Origin: Actinomycetes bacterium
GTDB lineage: Bacteria > Actinomycetota > Actinomycetes > Streptosporangiales > Streptosporangiaceae
DNA length: 23,897 nucleotides
Direction: 5' to 3'
Assembly (NCBI GenBank): GCA_025964635.1
Contig: JAOPYP010000187.1
Coordinates: 1-23,897, forward strand
How positions within the stretch are numbered: the first letter of the stretch is position 1; each line of letters opens with the position of its first letter. The notes under the pieces are model-generated. The model was given only the letters and a program-made list of their open reading frames with translations, had not been told where the DNA came from and ran no database searches. Both the position numbers and the translations under genes were made by a program. Shown one piece after another: positions 1 to 6,181 of this stretch.

Positions 1-340
1 CTATACCTTCTGTAACCGGCGCGTACTCTTGGTAATCAGCTCAAACGCCCGCGTATCGTGTTGCATCCGTGTAACTCAATCGATTGCAGTAATGGTACGA
101 TTCGCCCGCTAGCGTGTCAATGATCAGGAACAAGGCATCGCCGGGCGTCCCATTCACCAGCGAAATCCCTGGTCGCGGCGGACAGCATGGGCGCTGGATG
201 GCTGTTGCGGCGGTCCGGCCATGACCCAGCCGCGGGCAATTCATTGCGCACAGTGCCCGCCGCGGTGCGGAGCGAGTGGCTGATGCGGTCAGCCAGCGGC
301 GCGGCGACCCCGCGATTCGCCGGCCACCCGGCCAGCTCAG
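1..340. other. Intergenic stretch without a recognisable gene
   Basis: I see no convincing coding region here. The first 130 bases are richer in A+T than the rest of the window, as in a promoter region, and carry the palindromic word CAATCGATTGCAG at 77-89. That word occurs again, inverted, upstream of the dehydrogenase gene that starts at 11446. The region may hold the promoter of a minus-strand gene lying beyond the left edge. Short open frames on both strands resemble no known family. Confidence 0.5.
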
Positions 341-676
341 TCACGCGCCCGCCGACTGGGCCAGCATGCACTCCAGGCCGTCCGGCCCGGCGGTGAGAGC
401 GATCTCTGTCGCCGGGCTGAGCCACAGCATGCTTTCCCGCTCCAGCGGGTACCGCTCCGCGCCGACCCGCGCCATGCCCGAGCCCGCGGCCACGTAGACC
501 ATCGCCTCCTGGGCCGCGATCGGAACCGGCGGCATGGCGGCCGCGGGGGCGAGCGTGAACAGGCGGCCCTGCATCTCCACCGGGGCGCCAAAGGCGGCCG
601 AGCCCGCGCAGACCGTCTCGGTCCAGCCGGCTCCATGCCGGGTGGTCATCTCGCTGCGGTGGCGCACCACTGGCAT
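341..676 (-). CDS. Small single-domain cupin protein, metal ligands missing
   Basis: A protein of 111 residues with a cupin-type beta-barrel pattern. Residues 49-70 match cupin motif 1 in spacing (MPPVPIAAQEAMVYVAAGSG), keeping the glutamate and glycines. The two histidines usually found in an HxH pair are replaced by V and I, so metal binding is doubtful. Motif 2 is around residues 83-100. The start at 676 has GAGGAG six bases upstream. An upstream in-frame ATG at 751 would begin inside the transposon end and is not preferred; an internal ATG at 649 is possible. The gene's 5' side is cut off from its former upstream region by the transposon end at about 718. Substrate and function are unknown. 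A role as a small-molecule sensor or isomerase-like protein would be a guess. Confidence 0.65.
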   Translation of the reverse strand: MPVVRHRSEMTTRHGAGWTETVCAGSAAFGAPVEMQGRLFTLAPAAAMPPVPIAAQEAMVYVAAGSGMARVGAERYPLERESMLWLSPATEIALTAGPDGLECMLAQSAGA

Positions 677-717
677 CTCGGGCTCCTCGGTGAGCGGGCC
701 TGGCGGCAGGCCGGGAG

Positions 718-761
718 GAGGCATTCTAAGAACCGGGCGGCCAGGTGCCAAATTATTGATC
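718..761 (+). repeat. Left terminal inverted repeat of the Tn3-like element
   Basis: Read rightwards, positions 727-761 match the complement of 4264-4230 at 29 of 35 positions, including the uninterrupted block GCGGCCAGGT followed by CCAAATT. The outermost nine bases are more diverged (GAGG against GGGG). The TAA stop of the resolvase remnant (753-755) falls inside this repeat. Confidence 0.8.
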
Positions 762-1117
762 TTGGAGGGTTTGCCCGCTGGGGGTGGCGGCGAGGTAGCG
801 GCAGATGCTGGTTCGGGAGACGCCCGGTGCCCTGGCGATCTGGGCAGCGCTTTCGCCGCGGGTGCGGCGGGCCGGGACGGCGGCGAGCTTGTCTGCGTCC
901 ATGACGGTGGGCCGACCGCCGGTGCGGCCCTGGGCCCGGGCGGCGGGCAGGCCGGCCATGGTGCGCTCGTGGATGATGTCGCGCTCGAGATCGGCGAAGG
1001 CGGCCATCATGGAAGAAGAAACTTGCCCTCCCCGCTGGGGGTGTAGGTGCCGGCCAGCTTGCCGGTGAGGATGCGCAGGCCGATCCCGTGCAGGTCGTCG
1101 GCGATGATCAGGATGTT
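753..1117 (-). pseudogene. tnpR: Serine recombinase (resolvase) remnant, frameshifted and 5'-truncated
   Basis: From about 1010 down to 753 the minus strand encodes the end of a resolvase catalytic domain and its C-terminal DNA-binding helix-turn-helix. The key words are FADLERDIIHERTMAGLPAA, then the GRTGGRP hinge and QIARAPGVSRTSICRYL. The preceding part, from about 1115 to 1016, lies in another frame (IADDLHGIGLRILTGKLAG, then TPSGEGKF). A single-base shift near 1010-1020 therefore splits the gene. The N-terminal region with the catalytic serine is absent: homology stops near 1117, where plus-strand transposase sequence begins. The family normally resolves Tn3 cointegrates at a res site. 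This copy cannot be functional. Confidence 0.85.
948..970 (+). repeat. 23-bp exact direct repeat, copy 1 (inside resolvase remnant)
   Basis: These 23 bases recur without mismatch at 3876-3898. On the minus strand they encode the resolvase peptide ERTMAGL in both places. The flanks differ immediately on both sides. Confidence 0.85.
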
Positions 1118-1256
1118 TTGACCTACCCGGAGTGGGAGGACGTGCTCACCCCGGAGGACCGGCGCGGCCTGACCCCCGCTGTTCTGGCTACACGTGCTCC
1201 CGTGCGGCGAGGTCAAGCTCAACATGAACAGCAGGCTCACCCTCGGCGGAAGCTGA
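1117..1256 (+). pseudogene. tnpA: Tn3-family transposase C-terminal remnant
   Basis: The plus strand encodes PEWEDVLTPEDRRGLTP in one frame up to about 1175, then PLFWLHVLPCGEVKLNMNSR followed by LTLGGS and a TGA at 1254-1256 in the next frame. The two parts join into a typical extreme C-terminus of a Tn3-family transposase of the 'LTPLFW-HV-PYG' kind, broken by one frameshift. Nothing of the preceding catalytic domain remains. It abuts the resolvase remnant head to head at about 1117. Its orientation is opposite to the N-terminal transposase remnant at 3900-4188, so the element has been rearranged. The C-terminal assignment rests on recalled family patterns. Confidence 0.7.
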
Positions 1257-1377
1257 CCCGGTGCGGTTCGGGAGCGGCCGATTCCTTTTTGCGGCGGCCG
1301 GGGTCTACCTGGTGGAAGGCGCGGCCCGCCGGACGGGCCGGTCTCGATCACGTACGCCGAGAAGGAAGTCGATTGCC

Positions 1378-2370
1378 ATGAGCATCCCCGCCACTATGCG
1401 CGCCCTGCAGCAGACCTCCCTCAACGGCCCGCAGGACATGCGCCTGATCACCGACGCGCCGGTGCCGAGCCCCGGCGAGGGCGAGGTCGTGATCCGCGTC
1501 ACCGCCGCCGGCGTCAACTTCGCCGATATCTCGAAGGCCCACGGCACGTTCCTGGACGGCCCGCGGCCACCGTACCTGGCTGGTTTCGAGGCCGCCGGCG
1601 AGATCGTCGCGGTGGGCGAGGCGGTGACCGGCCCGCAGCCGGGGGCCCGCGTCGTCGGCGTCGGAAACGGCGCTTTCGCCGAGTACATGGTGCTGCCCGC
1701 GGCCGCGGCGATGCCAGTGCCCCCCGGCTGGACGGAGCAGCAGGCGCTGGGCCTGGTCGTGAACTGGCCCACCGCGCTGGCCGCACTCAAGCCTCTGGGC
1801 GGCATCACCGCAGGGCAGACCGTGCTGGTCCACGCCGCGGCGGGCGCGACCGGCCAGGCCGCGGTCACGATGGCCAAGCATTACGGTGCGACGGTCATCG
1901 CCACCGCCTCGCCGGGCAAGCACGAGACAGTGCTGGCATTGGGCGCCGACCACGTCCTGGACTCCCTCGGCGGCGACATCGCCGCCGAGGTGCTGCGGCT
2001 GACCGGCGGCGCCGGCGCCGATGTCGTGCTGGAGTCGGCGGGCGGCGCCACCTTCGACGCCAGCCTGGCCGCGGCCAAGCGGGTCACCGGCCGTGTCGTC
2101 GTCTACGGCGTGGCGGGCGGCGAAGCCTCGATCACCAACTGGGATCTGGTTTACAAGCACCAGGTCCACGTCATCGGCTTCAACGTCGGCGTGCTGATCC
2201 AGGCCGCACCGCAGATCTTCGGCGCGGTCATGGGTGAGCTGTCTGCGCTCATCGCCGCCGGCGTGTTGACCCCCGGCCGGCCCACCGCGTACGAACTGGC
2301 CGACGGCCCGAAAACGCTCGCGGAACTGGAAACCAGGGCCACCATCGGCAAACTGGCCCTGCTGCCCTGA
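1378..2370 (+). CDS. Quinone oxidoreductase-like NADPH-dependent medium-chain reductase
   Basis: A 330-residue medium-chain dehydrogenase/reductase of the zinc-independent quinone-reductase branch. The N-terminal GroES-like domain covers roughly residues 8-125 (VTAAGVNFADISKAHG, then AGFEAAGEIVAVG). The nucleotide-binding Rossmann domain covers about 126-270, with HAAAGATGQAAV at 152-163. No zinc-binding cysteine cluster is present. Members transfer hydride from NADPH to quinones or to enones of small molecules; the substrate here is unknown. The start at 1378 has AAGGAAG about nine bases upstream; an ATG six codons later is an alternative. It lies inside the Tn3-like element, followed 65 bases later by the EthD-like gene and the sigma factor on the same strand. 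It is therefore a likely passenger and perhaps a target of that sigma factor. Confidence 0.85.
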   Translation: MSIPATMRALQQTSLNGPQDMRLITDAPVPSPGEGEVVIRVTAAGVNFADISKAHGTFLDGPRPPYLAGFEAAGEIVAVGEAVTGPQPGARVVGVGNGAFAEYMVLPAAAAMPVPPGWTEQQALGLVVNWPTALAALKPLGGITAGQTVLVHAAAGATGQAAVTMAKHYGATVIATASPGKHETVLALGADHVLDSLGGDIAAEVLRLTGGAGADVVLESAGGATFDASLAAAKRVTGRVVVYGVAGGEASITNWDLVYKHQVHVIGFNVGVLIQAAPQIFGAVMGELSALIAAGVLTPGRPTAYELADGPKTLAELETRATIGKLALLP

Positions 2371-2435
2371 GAAAACCCCTAGTACCGAGCCGGTGACGCC
2401 GCACACGGAGGTTTCCATGACAGGAGTTGAAACAG

Positions 2436-2777
2436 ATGACCGCAACCGTGGACCCGGCCGCCAAGCAGATGGCGCGATTCGTCGTGATGTACGACACCCC
2501 CTTCGACGTCGACGCGTTCGAACGCCACTACAACGATGTCCACATCCCGTTGGCGAAACAGTATCCGGGACTGCGTCGTTACACGCGCAGTCATGAGCCG
2601 GCAGCCGTGATCGGCGAGCCGTGCTATATGGTCGTGATGCTGGACTGGGACGACATGGCTGCGCTGGAAGCCGCGCTCGGGTCCGAGATCGGCCAGCGCA
2701 CCGCCGAGGATGCCACGGCGAACCTGGCCAGCTACGCGACCTTCCGCGGCATAATCCTGCAGCTCGACGAGGTCTGA
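2436..2777 (+). CDS. EthD-domain-like small protein
   Basis: A 113-residue protein of the dimeric alpha/beta-barrel (ferredoxin-like) type related to EthD. The family-typical stretch is FVVMYDTPFDVDAFERHYND at about residues 15-34, followed by VHIPLAKQYPGLRRYTRS. The conserved histidine pattern YNDVHIPLA is present. Proteins of this fold bind or cleave small hydrophobic or aromatic compounds and often sit next to oxidoreductases; no reaction can be assigned. The ATG at 2436 is preferred over a TTG at 2427 because AGGAG lies nine bases upstream of it. The sigma-factor gene starts 32 bases after its stop, so co-transcription is likely. It lies within the Tn3-like element. Confidence 0.75.
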   Translation: MTATVDPAAKQMARFVVMYDTPFDVDAFERHYNDVHIPLAKQYPGLRRYTRSHEPAAVIGEPCYMVVMLDWDDMAALEAALGSEIGQRTAEDATANLASYATFRGIILQLDEV

Positions 2778-2809
2778 TCGCGGACGTCGCCTCTGCGAGA
2801 GGGTGCCCA

Positions 2810-3805
2810 ATGACATCACATCTGCGGGCGGCACCGAATCAAGACCGGTTCACCGCCGAGACTCAGCGGTTCCGCCGGGAGCTGTTGGCGCACTGCTACC
2901 GCATGGTCGGCTCGGCGCACGACGCCGAGGACTTGGTGCAGGAGACCTATCTGCGGGCGTGGCGGTCCTACTCCGGATTCGAGGGCCGGGCGTCGATTCG
3001 GTCCTGGCTCTACAAGATCGCCACCAACGTCTGCCTGACGGCGTTGGAGCCGCGCCCGATCCGGGTGCTGCCCTCGGGTCTGACAGGCCCGTACGACGGA
3101 CCCGACCGCCCGCCGAGTCTCGTTGCGCCGGGCGAGGTCTCGTGGCTGGAACCGCTGCCGGACGCATGGATCGCCCCGCCCGCCGACGATCCGGCCGCGG
3201 TGGTGGTCGAACGCGAGTCGCTGCGGCTGGCGCTCATCGCCAGCCTGCAGCACCTGCCCGCCCGCCAACGCGCGATCCTCATCCTGCGCGAAGTGCTGGC
3301 GTTCTCCGCGGCCGAGACCGCGGAGATCCTCGACACCACCACCGCGGCGGTCAAGAGCGGTCTGCAGCGCGCCCGTGCCCGGCTGGACGAATTGGAGCTG
3401 GAGCCCGCGGAACTGCTCGAACCGACTGACCAACGGGCACGCGCGCTGCTCGACGGCTACATCGCGGCTTTCGAGCGCTCCGACGCCGGCCTGCTGGTAC
3501 AGGTGCTGCGCACGGACGCCACGCTGGAGGCGACGCCATTCCGCGACTGGCAGGCGGGCCGGGTGATGTGCATCCACGTGCTGGACGCGTACGTGCTGGG
3601 CACACCGGGCGATTGGCGGATGATCGCGACCACCGCCAACGGCCAACCCGCCGCCGTCGTGTACCACCGGGACGCGGACGGCGCGCTCCGAGCCGACGGC
3701 GCCGTGGTGCTGGCCCCCACCGCCACCGGCGTCTCCAGCGTGATCAAGTTCCACGATCCCGGGCTGGTCGCGACGTTCGGCTTCCCGGACGTGCTCGCGC
3801 ACTGA
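2810..3805 (+). CDS. ECF sigma factor, SigG-like, with C-terminal SnoaL-like domain
   Basis: A 331-residue sigma-70 family protein. Region 2 covers about residues 21-80 (HCYRMVGSAHDAEDLVQETY, then RASIRSWLYKIATNVCL). Region 4 covers about 140-195 (LQHLPARQRAILILREVLAF, then AVKSGLQRARARLDE). The linker with EVSWLEPLPDAW and the tail at about 205-331, which resembles a SnoaL/NTF2-like fold, are features of the SigG/TIGR02960-type ECF factors. In sigma factors with such tails the extra domain is thought to control activity in place of a separate anti-sigma factor, and none is encoded nearby. The start at 2810 has GAGAGGG just upstream. It sits 32 bases after the EthD-like gene inside the Tn3-like element. 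It may direct RNA polymerase to its own cassette, but no consensus promoter could be verified. Confidence 0.85.
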   Translation: MTSHLRAAPNQDRFTAETQRFRRELLAHCYRMVGSAHDAEDLVQETYLRAWRSYSGFEGRASIRSWLYKIATNVCLTALEPRPIRVLPSGLTGPYDGPDRPPSLVAPGEVSWLEPLPDAWIAPPADDPAAVVVERESLRLALIASLQHLPARQRAILILREVLAFSAAETAEILDTTTAAVKSGLQRARARLDELELEPAELLEPTDQRARALLDGYIAAFERSDAGLLVQVLRTDATLEATPFRDWQAGRVMCIHVLDAYVLGTPGDWRMIATTANGQPAAVVYHRDADGALRADGAVVLAPTATGVSSVIKFHDPGLVATFGFPDVLAH

Positions 3806-3854
3806 CCCCGCCAACGGGTACAGCCGGAGCCAGCCTGCTCGAACTCTAGGCGTT

Positions 3855-4188
3855 TCAAATCGGCGTCGGCACGGCCAGGCCGGCCATGGTGCGCTCGTAA
3901 GCGCCGGCGGATCTCGGTGCGATGCCGCTTAATCGTCCGCCGGACCAGTCGTAGCCCGCCAGATCCACCGGATCGGCCTTCACCGCCCGCGTCAGGAACT
4001 CCACCGCATCCCGATGCACCTCGCCGCAGCTGCGGGGGGAAACGCCCATACCGTCCGTAAAACCTCAGCAGCACTGCGAACGCGAGCCTGGTATCACCAT
4101 GCTTGGCACCCACCAAGCCGAGCTCGTCATCACGCAGCGTCCGGTGCTCGATCAGCTCACCAAGGCTCAACGGAGCGGGGCGACTCAC
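3855..4188 (-). pseudogene. tnpA: Tn3-family transposase N-terminal remnant (DUF4158) fused to a resolvase scrap
   Basis: From a GTG at 4188 the minus strand encodes LGELIEHRTLRDDELGLVG, then KHGDTRLAFAVLLRFYGRYG and RFPP, a typical Tn3 transposase N-terminus of the DUF4158 type. At about 4034 homology moves to another frame (RSCGEVHRDAVEFLTRAVKA, then LAGYDWSG). At about 3939 it returns to the first frame (RTIKRHRTEIRRRL). Two compensating frameshifts have therefore broken it. After about residue 97 homology stops, and at 3898-3876 the sequence becomes the resolvase peptide ERTMAGL, shared exactly with the other remnant. This is a non-functional deletion product. No ribosome-binding or promoter signal needs to be assumed. 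Confidence 0.8.
3876..3898 (+). repeat. 23-bp exact direct repeat, copy 2
   Basis: Identical to 948-970 and in the same orientation. Here it follows the truncated transposase remnant directly, marking a deletion or recombination junction inside the element. Confidence 0.85.
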
Positions 4189-4229
4189 AGATGCTCATCA
4201 TTTCGGACAACTCGTCCCAGCCGTCACAT

Positions 4230-4273
4230 GATTACGAATTTGGAACCTGGCCGCACGGCTCTTACAAATCCCC
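4230..4273 (-). repeat. Right terminal inverted repeat of the Tn3-like element
   Basis: Read leftwards from 4273 it starts GGGGATTTGTAAGAGCCG and matches the left end at 718-761 (29 of 35 in the core). It ends nine bases before the stop codon of the zinc alcohol dehydrogenase at 4283, so the element inserted directly behind that gene. Confidence 0.8.
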
Positions 4274-4282
4274 GGGGAGGGG

Positions 4283-5350
4283 TCACATGGTGACGATCGG
4301 GCGGATGGCCTCGCGCCGTTCCAGCATGGTGTAGGCGGTCGCGACATCGCTGAGCGGGTACTGGTGGCTGGTGAGCGGATCGGTGCTGACGACCCCGGCG
4401 GCGAGCAGCGAGATCATCGCCGGGTAGGCACCCGGGCTTGACCGTACGCCGAGTACGTCGAGCTCGTCCAGAGTCACGGCGTCGACCGGGAGTTCCGCGG
4501 TCTGGCCGCCGGCCAGCCCGAGCAGCGCGACCTTCCCGCCGCGCCGGACCGACCGCAGCGCCTGCGCCACGACCGGCGGGCTGCCCGAACAGTCGAACAC
4601 GCAGTCGGCGCCGCGACCGCCGGTGGCGGCCCGGATGGCCGCGACCGGGTCGGCGTGCTCGTAGTCCACGAGGTCGGTACTGCCGAGCTCACCCGCCGTG
4701 GCCAGCCGCTGGCCCCGGCCGACCATGATTACCTGGGTGGCCCCCGCCGCCCTCGCCACCTGCAGCATCAGCAGGCCGAGCAGCCCAGGCCCGAACACGG
4801 CGACGGCGGCGCCCGGCCCGAGTGCGGCTCTGCGCGCCGCGTGCACGGTCAGCGCGCCCTGGTTGACCAGCGCCGCGGCGGCGTTGCTGACCTGCGGGGG
4901 CACCTTATGCAGGGCAGTCGCAGGCCGCACGGCGTATTCGGCGAGCGCTCCTGGCGCGGTGTGGCCGTACAGCCGGAATCCTGGCTCCCTGACCCGCTCG
5001 CACAGGTTGTAGCGACCGCTCCGGCACATCGGGCACTCGCCGCAGCCGGTATGGTTTTCGGCCACAATCCGGTCGCCGACAGCCAGCCCGCTGCGCCCGG
5101 TTCCCGGCCCCAGCGCGGCCACCTCGCCGGACCATTCGTGACCGATGATGAACGGCAGCTCCGGCGGCCAGGTGCCCTTATAGGCGCCCTGCACGATCTT
5201 CAGGTCGGTACCGCAGATTCCGCACGCCCGGACCCGGCACAAGACCTCCCCCGGCCCGGCGACCGGGACAGGCACCTCTTCCAGCTCAAGCCGGCCGAAC
5301 GTACGCAGGACGGCCGCCTGCATCAGCGCCGGGATGCCCGCGTCGCTCAC
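4283..5350 (-). CDS. Zinc-dependent alcohol/polyol dehydrogenase (MDR family)
   Basis: A 355-residue zinc-containing medium-chain dehydrogenase. Catalytic zinc ligands are Cys46 (CGICGTD), His71 and Glu72 (GHEW). The structural zinc lobe has cysteines 103, 106, 109 and 117. The Rossmann motif is around 184-192 (VFGPGLLGL). Such enzymes oxidise a secondary alcohol or polyol with NAD(P); it resembles threonine or sorbitol dehydrogenases, but the substrate cannot be told. The GTG start at 5350 overlaps the stop of the creatininase-family gene by four bases (GTGA), which indicates translational coupling and supports this start over the internal ATG at codon 10. It is the last gene of a three-gene operon with the ThDP enzyme, and its 3' end almost touches the transposon. 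Confidence 0.85.
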   Translation of the reverse strand: MSDAGIPALMQAAVLRTFGRLELEEVPVPVAGPGEVLCRVRACGICGTDLKIVQGAYKGTWPPELPFIIGHEWSGEVAALGPGTGRSGLAVGDRIVAENHTGCGECPMCRSGRYNLCERVREPGFRLYGHTAPGALAEYAVRPATALHKVPPQVSNAAAALVNQGALTVHAARRAALGPGAAVAVFGPGLLGLLMLQVARAAGATQVIMVGRGQRLATAGELGSTDLVDYEHADPVAAIRAATGGRGADCVFDCSGSPPVVAQALRSVRRGGKVALLGLAGGQTAELPVDAVTLDELDVLGVRSSPGAYPAMISLLAAGVVSTDPLTSHQYPLSDVATAYTMLERREAIRPIVTM

Positions 5351-6174
5351 CGGGCCGCCCCGGCCTCGGCGGCGGTCACGGTCCCGTCGCCAGTGGCGGA
5401 GTTCCCGGGAGCGGTGGCGGGGAACGCGGCCCAGATCTCCCGGGCGCGCCGCACGACGTGGTCGGCCACGGCCTCGGCGATCTCCTCGGCGCGGGCGCGC
5501 TCCGCCCGGGCCGGCTGGCCGTACCAGCCGGTCGGGGCGATGTCGCGGAAGTCGCTGAGCACCGGGTAGACGTCGGGGCGCCGGTACAGGCTGTGGGCGG
5601 CCTCGCCCGCCGGGTAATCGCTGGGCTCCGTGGCCTCGTCCAGGCGGACCAGGTCGGCGTCGTAGGCGAGCACCGCAGCCGTCTCCATCGCCCCGGCGTG
5701 GGTGAACTCCATCTCGCCCGGATACTGGCTGCTCGTGATCACGTGCGCTTCCGCGATCACGATCTGCACGCCGTGCTGCTGCTGGGCCGCGCTGGCCGCC
5801 AGCCGCAGGGTGGGCGAGTTGCCCTCGTGCCAGTTGACCACGACGATCCGCTCCGCCCCCGCCGACCGCAGGCCGGCGCAGATGTCGATGACGATCGCGG
5901 CCAGGGTGGCCGGAGCCAGGGTCAGCGAGCCGGGCCAGGGCAGGTGGTAGGGGGCGATCCCCACCGGGCCCAGGGACGCGACCACGGTGTCGAGCCGTTC
6001 GGCCACCCGCTCCGCGATGGACAGGGCGGCGTACGCATCGGTGCCGAGCGGCAGATGCCCGCCGTGCTGCTCGACACTGCCGGTCGCGACGACCGCGGTC
6101 CTGCTGCCCGCGAGCAGCCTGGCCGCGGCGGGCTGGGACAGGCGCTCCAGCTGACGCTCGGGGTGACGGGGCAT
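5347..6174 (-). CDS. Creatininase-family amidohydrolase
   Basis: A 275-residue protein with the metal-binding signature of the creatininase family. Residues 33-46 read SVEQHGGHLPLGTD (ligand candidates Glu35, His37, Asp46). NWHEGNS is at 114-120 (His116, Glu117) and HAGAMET at 159-165 (His159, Glu164). Family members hydrolyse cyclic amides or formamides with a two-metal site; MftE, which trims the mycofactocin precursor, is also in this family. The start at 6174 is chosen because GGAGG lies 11 bases upstream; an ATG at 6192 in the same frame is an alternative. The gene follows the ThDP enzyme by seven bases, and its stop overlaps the next start. The substrate is unknown. The alanine-rich C-terminal 20 residues look dispensable. 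Confidence 0.85.
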   Translation of the reverse strand: MPRHPERQLERLSQPAAARLLAGSRTAVVATGSVEQHGGHLPLGTDAYAALSIAERVAERLDTVVASLGPVGIAPYHLPWPGSLTLAPATLAAIVIDICAGLRSAGAERIVVVNWHEGNSPTLRLAASAAQQQHGVQIVIAEAHVITSSQYPGEMEFTHAGAMETAAVLAYDADLVRLDEATEPSDYPAGEAAHSLYRRPDVYPVLSDFRDIAPTGWYGQPARAERARAEEIAEAVADHVVRRAREIWAAFPATAPGNSATGDGTVTAAEAGAAR

Positions 6175-6181
6175 GACGGTC

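Larger units (their letters stand above)
718..4273. mobile_element. Decayed Tn3-family transposon carrying an ECF sigma-factor cassette
   Basis: The segment is bounded by a matching inverted-repeat pair at 718-761 and 4230-4273. The right end starts with GGGG, as Tn3-family termini do. Inside are remnants of a Tn3-type transposase (both termini) and of a serine resolvase, all broken, plus three intact plus-strand genes. The resolvase stop codon lies inside the left repeat, and the transposase remnant starts 82 bases inside the right repeat; compact ends of this kind fit the family. No clear 5-bp target duplication is visible: the flanks are GGGAG and GGGGA, which are similar but not identical. 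The element can no longer move by itself. The boundaries are inferred from the repeat alignment and could be off by a few bases. Confidence 0.8.

Noticed and set aside
1348..2445. Minus-strand open frame opposite the quinone-reductase-like gene
   Set aside because: Shadow of a well-matched medium-chain reductase.
2816..3814. Minus-strand open frame opposite the sigma-factor gene
   Set aside because: The plus strand encodes clear sigma regions 2 and 4, and the opposite frame matches nothing.
713..4278. Target-site duplication of the Tn3-like element
   Set aside because: Flanking 5-mers GGGAG and GGGGA are only similar and low in complexity, so they are not counted as a duplication.
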